Assembly: GCA_021788955.1 (NCBI GenBank)
Contig: JAJYKC010000117.1
Location: 1-7,242, forward strand
Source: Acidobacteriota bacterium
Lineage (GTDB): Bacteria > Acidobacteriota > Terriglobia > Bryobacterales > Bryobacteraceae
DNA: 7,242 nucleotides
Direction: 5' to 3'
Notes under the pieces: generated by a model
What the model was told of the DNA's origin: nothing
Databases searched by the model: none
Seen by the model: the letters and a program-made list of their open reading frames with translations, nothing else
Shown here: positions 7,171-7,242 of the stretch, one piece after another
How positions within the stretch are numbered: position 1 is the stretch's first letter
How the letters are laid out: each line of letters starts with the position of its first letter
Position numbers and translations under genes: made by a program

Positions 7171-7202
7171 GAAGAGGCCACGCCGATCAGCGTTGCCTCT
7201 TC
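7171..7202 (-). promoter_or_regulatory. Hairpin in the 5' leader of the operon
   Basis: GAAGAGGC at 7195-7202 (minus-strand reading) pairs perfectly with GCCTCTTC at 7171-7178. After one A-G mismatch, ACGC pairs with GCGT around the loop TGATCG. The 12-bp interrupted stem ends about 25 nt before the ribosome binding site. No T-run follows on either strand, so it is not a plain intrinsic terminator. It could be a leader regulatory structure, an mRNA-stabilising stem or a protein-binding palindrome. A possible but weak -10 (TACTAG at 7214-7219, minus strand) lies upstream, with a partial -35-like TGACCC at the window edge; neither is trusted. Confidence 0.4.
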
Positions 7203-7242
7203 ACCGGTTCGCACTAGTAAACGGTAATTCCGACCTGGGTCA

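Noticed and set aside
7134..7214. Upstream in-frame ATG at 7214 as the start of the first operon gene
   Set aside because: It would place 27 polar residues before the signal peptide and ignore the strong AGGAG at 7141-7145.
7134..7242. Known riboswitch (for example cyclic di-GMP type) in the operon leader
   Set aside because: None of the conserved cores I know is present; only a simple hairpin is seen.

Overview
The window is high-GC bacterial DNA. It most likely comes from the Acidobacteriota, close to Bryobacterales / Candidatus Solibacter. The main evidence is the last ~250 residues of the largest gene, which read as the TIGR03437 'Solibacter C-terminal' domain (for example GEVITIFGTGLGP, STQVQAIVPYE, LYVTGEGQT and APGLVAGILQIDV). 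That domain is strongly expanded in this lineage. The genes encode almost entirely exported, beta-rich, Ig-like proteins plus one membrane protein. No tRNA, rRNA, CRISPR array, insertion sequence or phage gene was found.

Layout: a short plus-strand gene (79-705) encodes a small exported protein with a C-terminal sorting-like tail (motif, hydrophobic helix, Arg-rich end). It converges on a compact minus-strand operon of three genes: 7133->5697 (secreted protein made of a duplicated pair of Ig-like domains), 5687->2433 (1084-residue secreted protein with about seven Ig/BACON-like domains, a 24-residue poly-glycine hinge and the TIGR03437 domain) and 2427->862 (polytopic membrane protein resembling GT-C glycosyltransferases). 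The gaps between the three genes are 9 and 5 nt, so co-transcription and translational coupling are likely.

The 156-nt gap between the convergent 3' ends (706-861) is not empty. It holds two long imperfect stem-loops (736-804 and 805-852), preceded by a good -10-like hexamer at the spacing expected for transcription starting at the first stem. This is the best candidate in the window for something undescribed: a small structured RNA, or an intergenic palindromic repeat. The 5' leader of the operon carries an interrupted 12-bp hairpin (7171-7202) upstream of a strong ribosome binding site.

As a working model, which is inference, the operon makes two exported surface or extracellular proteins and a membrane enzyme that may modify a surface glycan or an exported protein. 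No substrate can be read from the sequence. I do not see a clearly novel enzymatic system or defence locus here.
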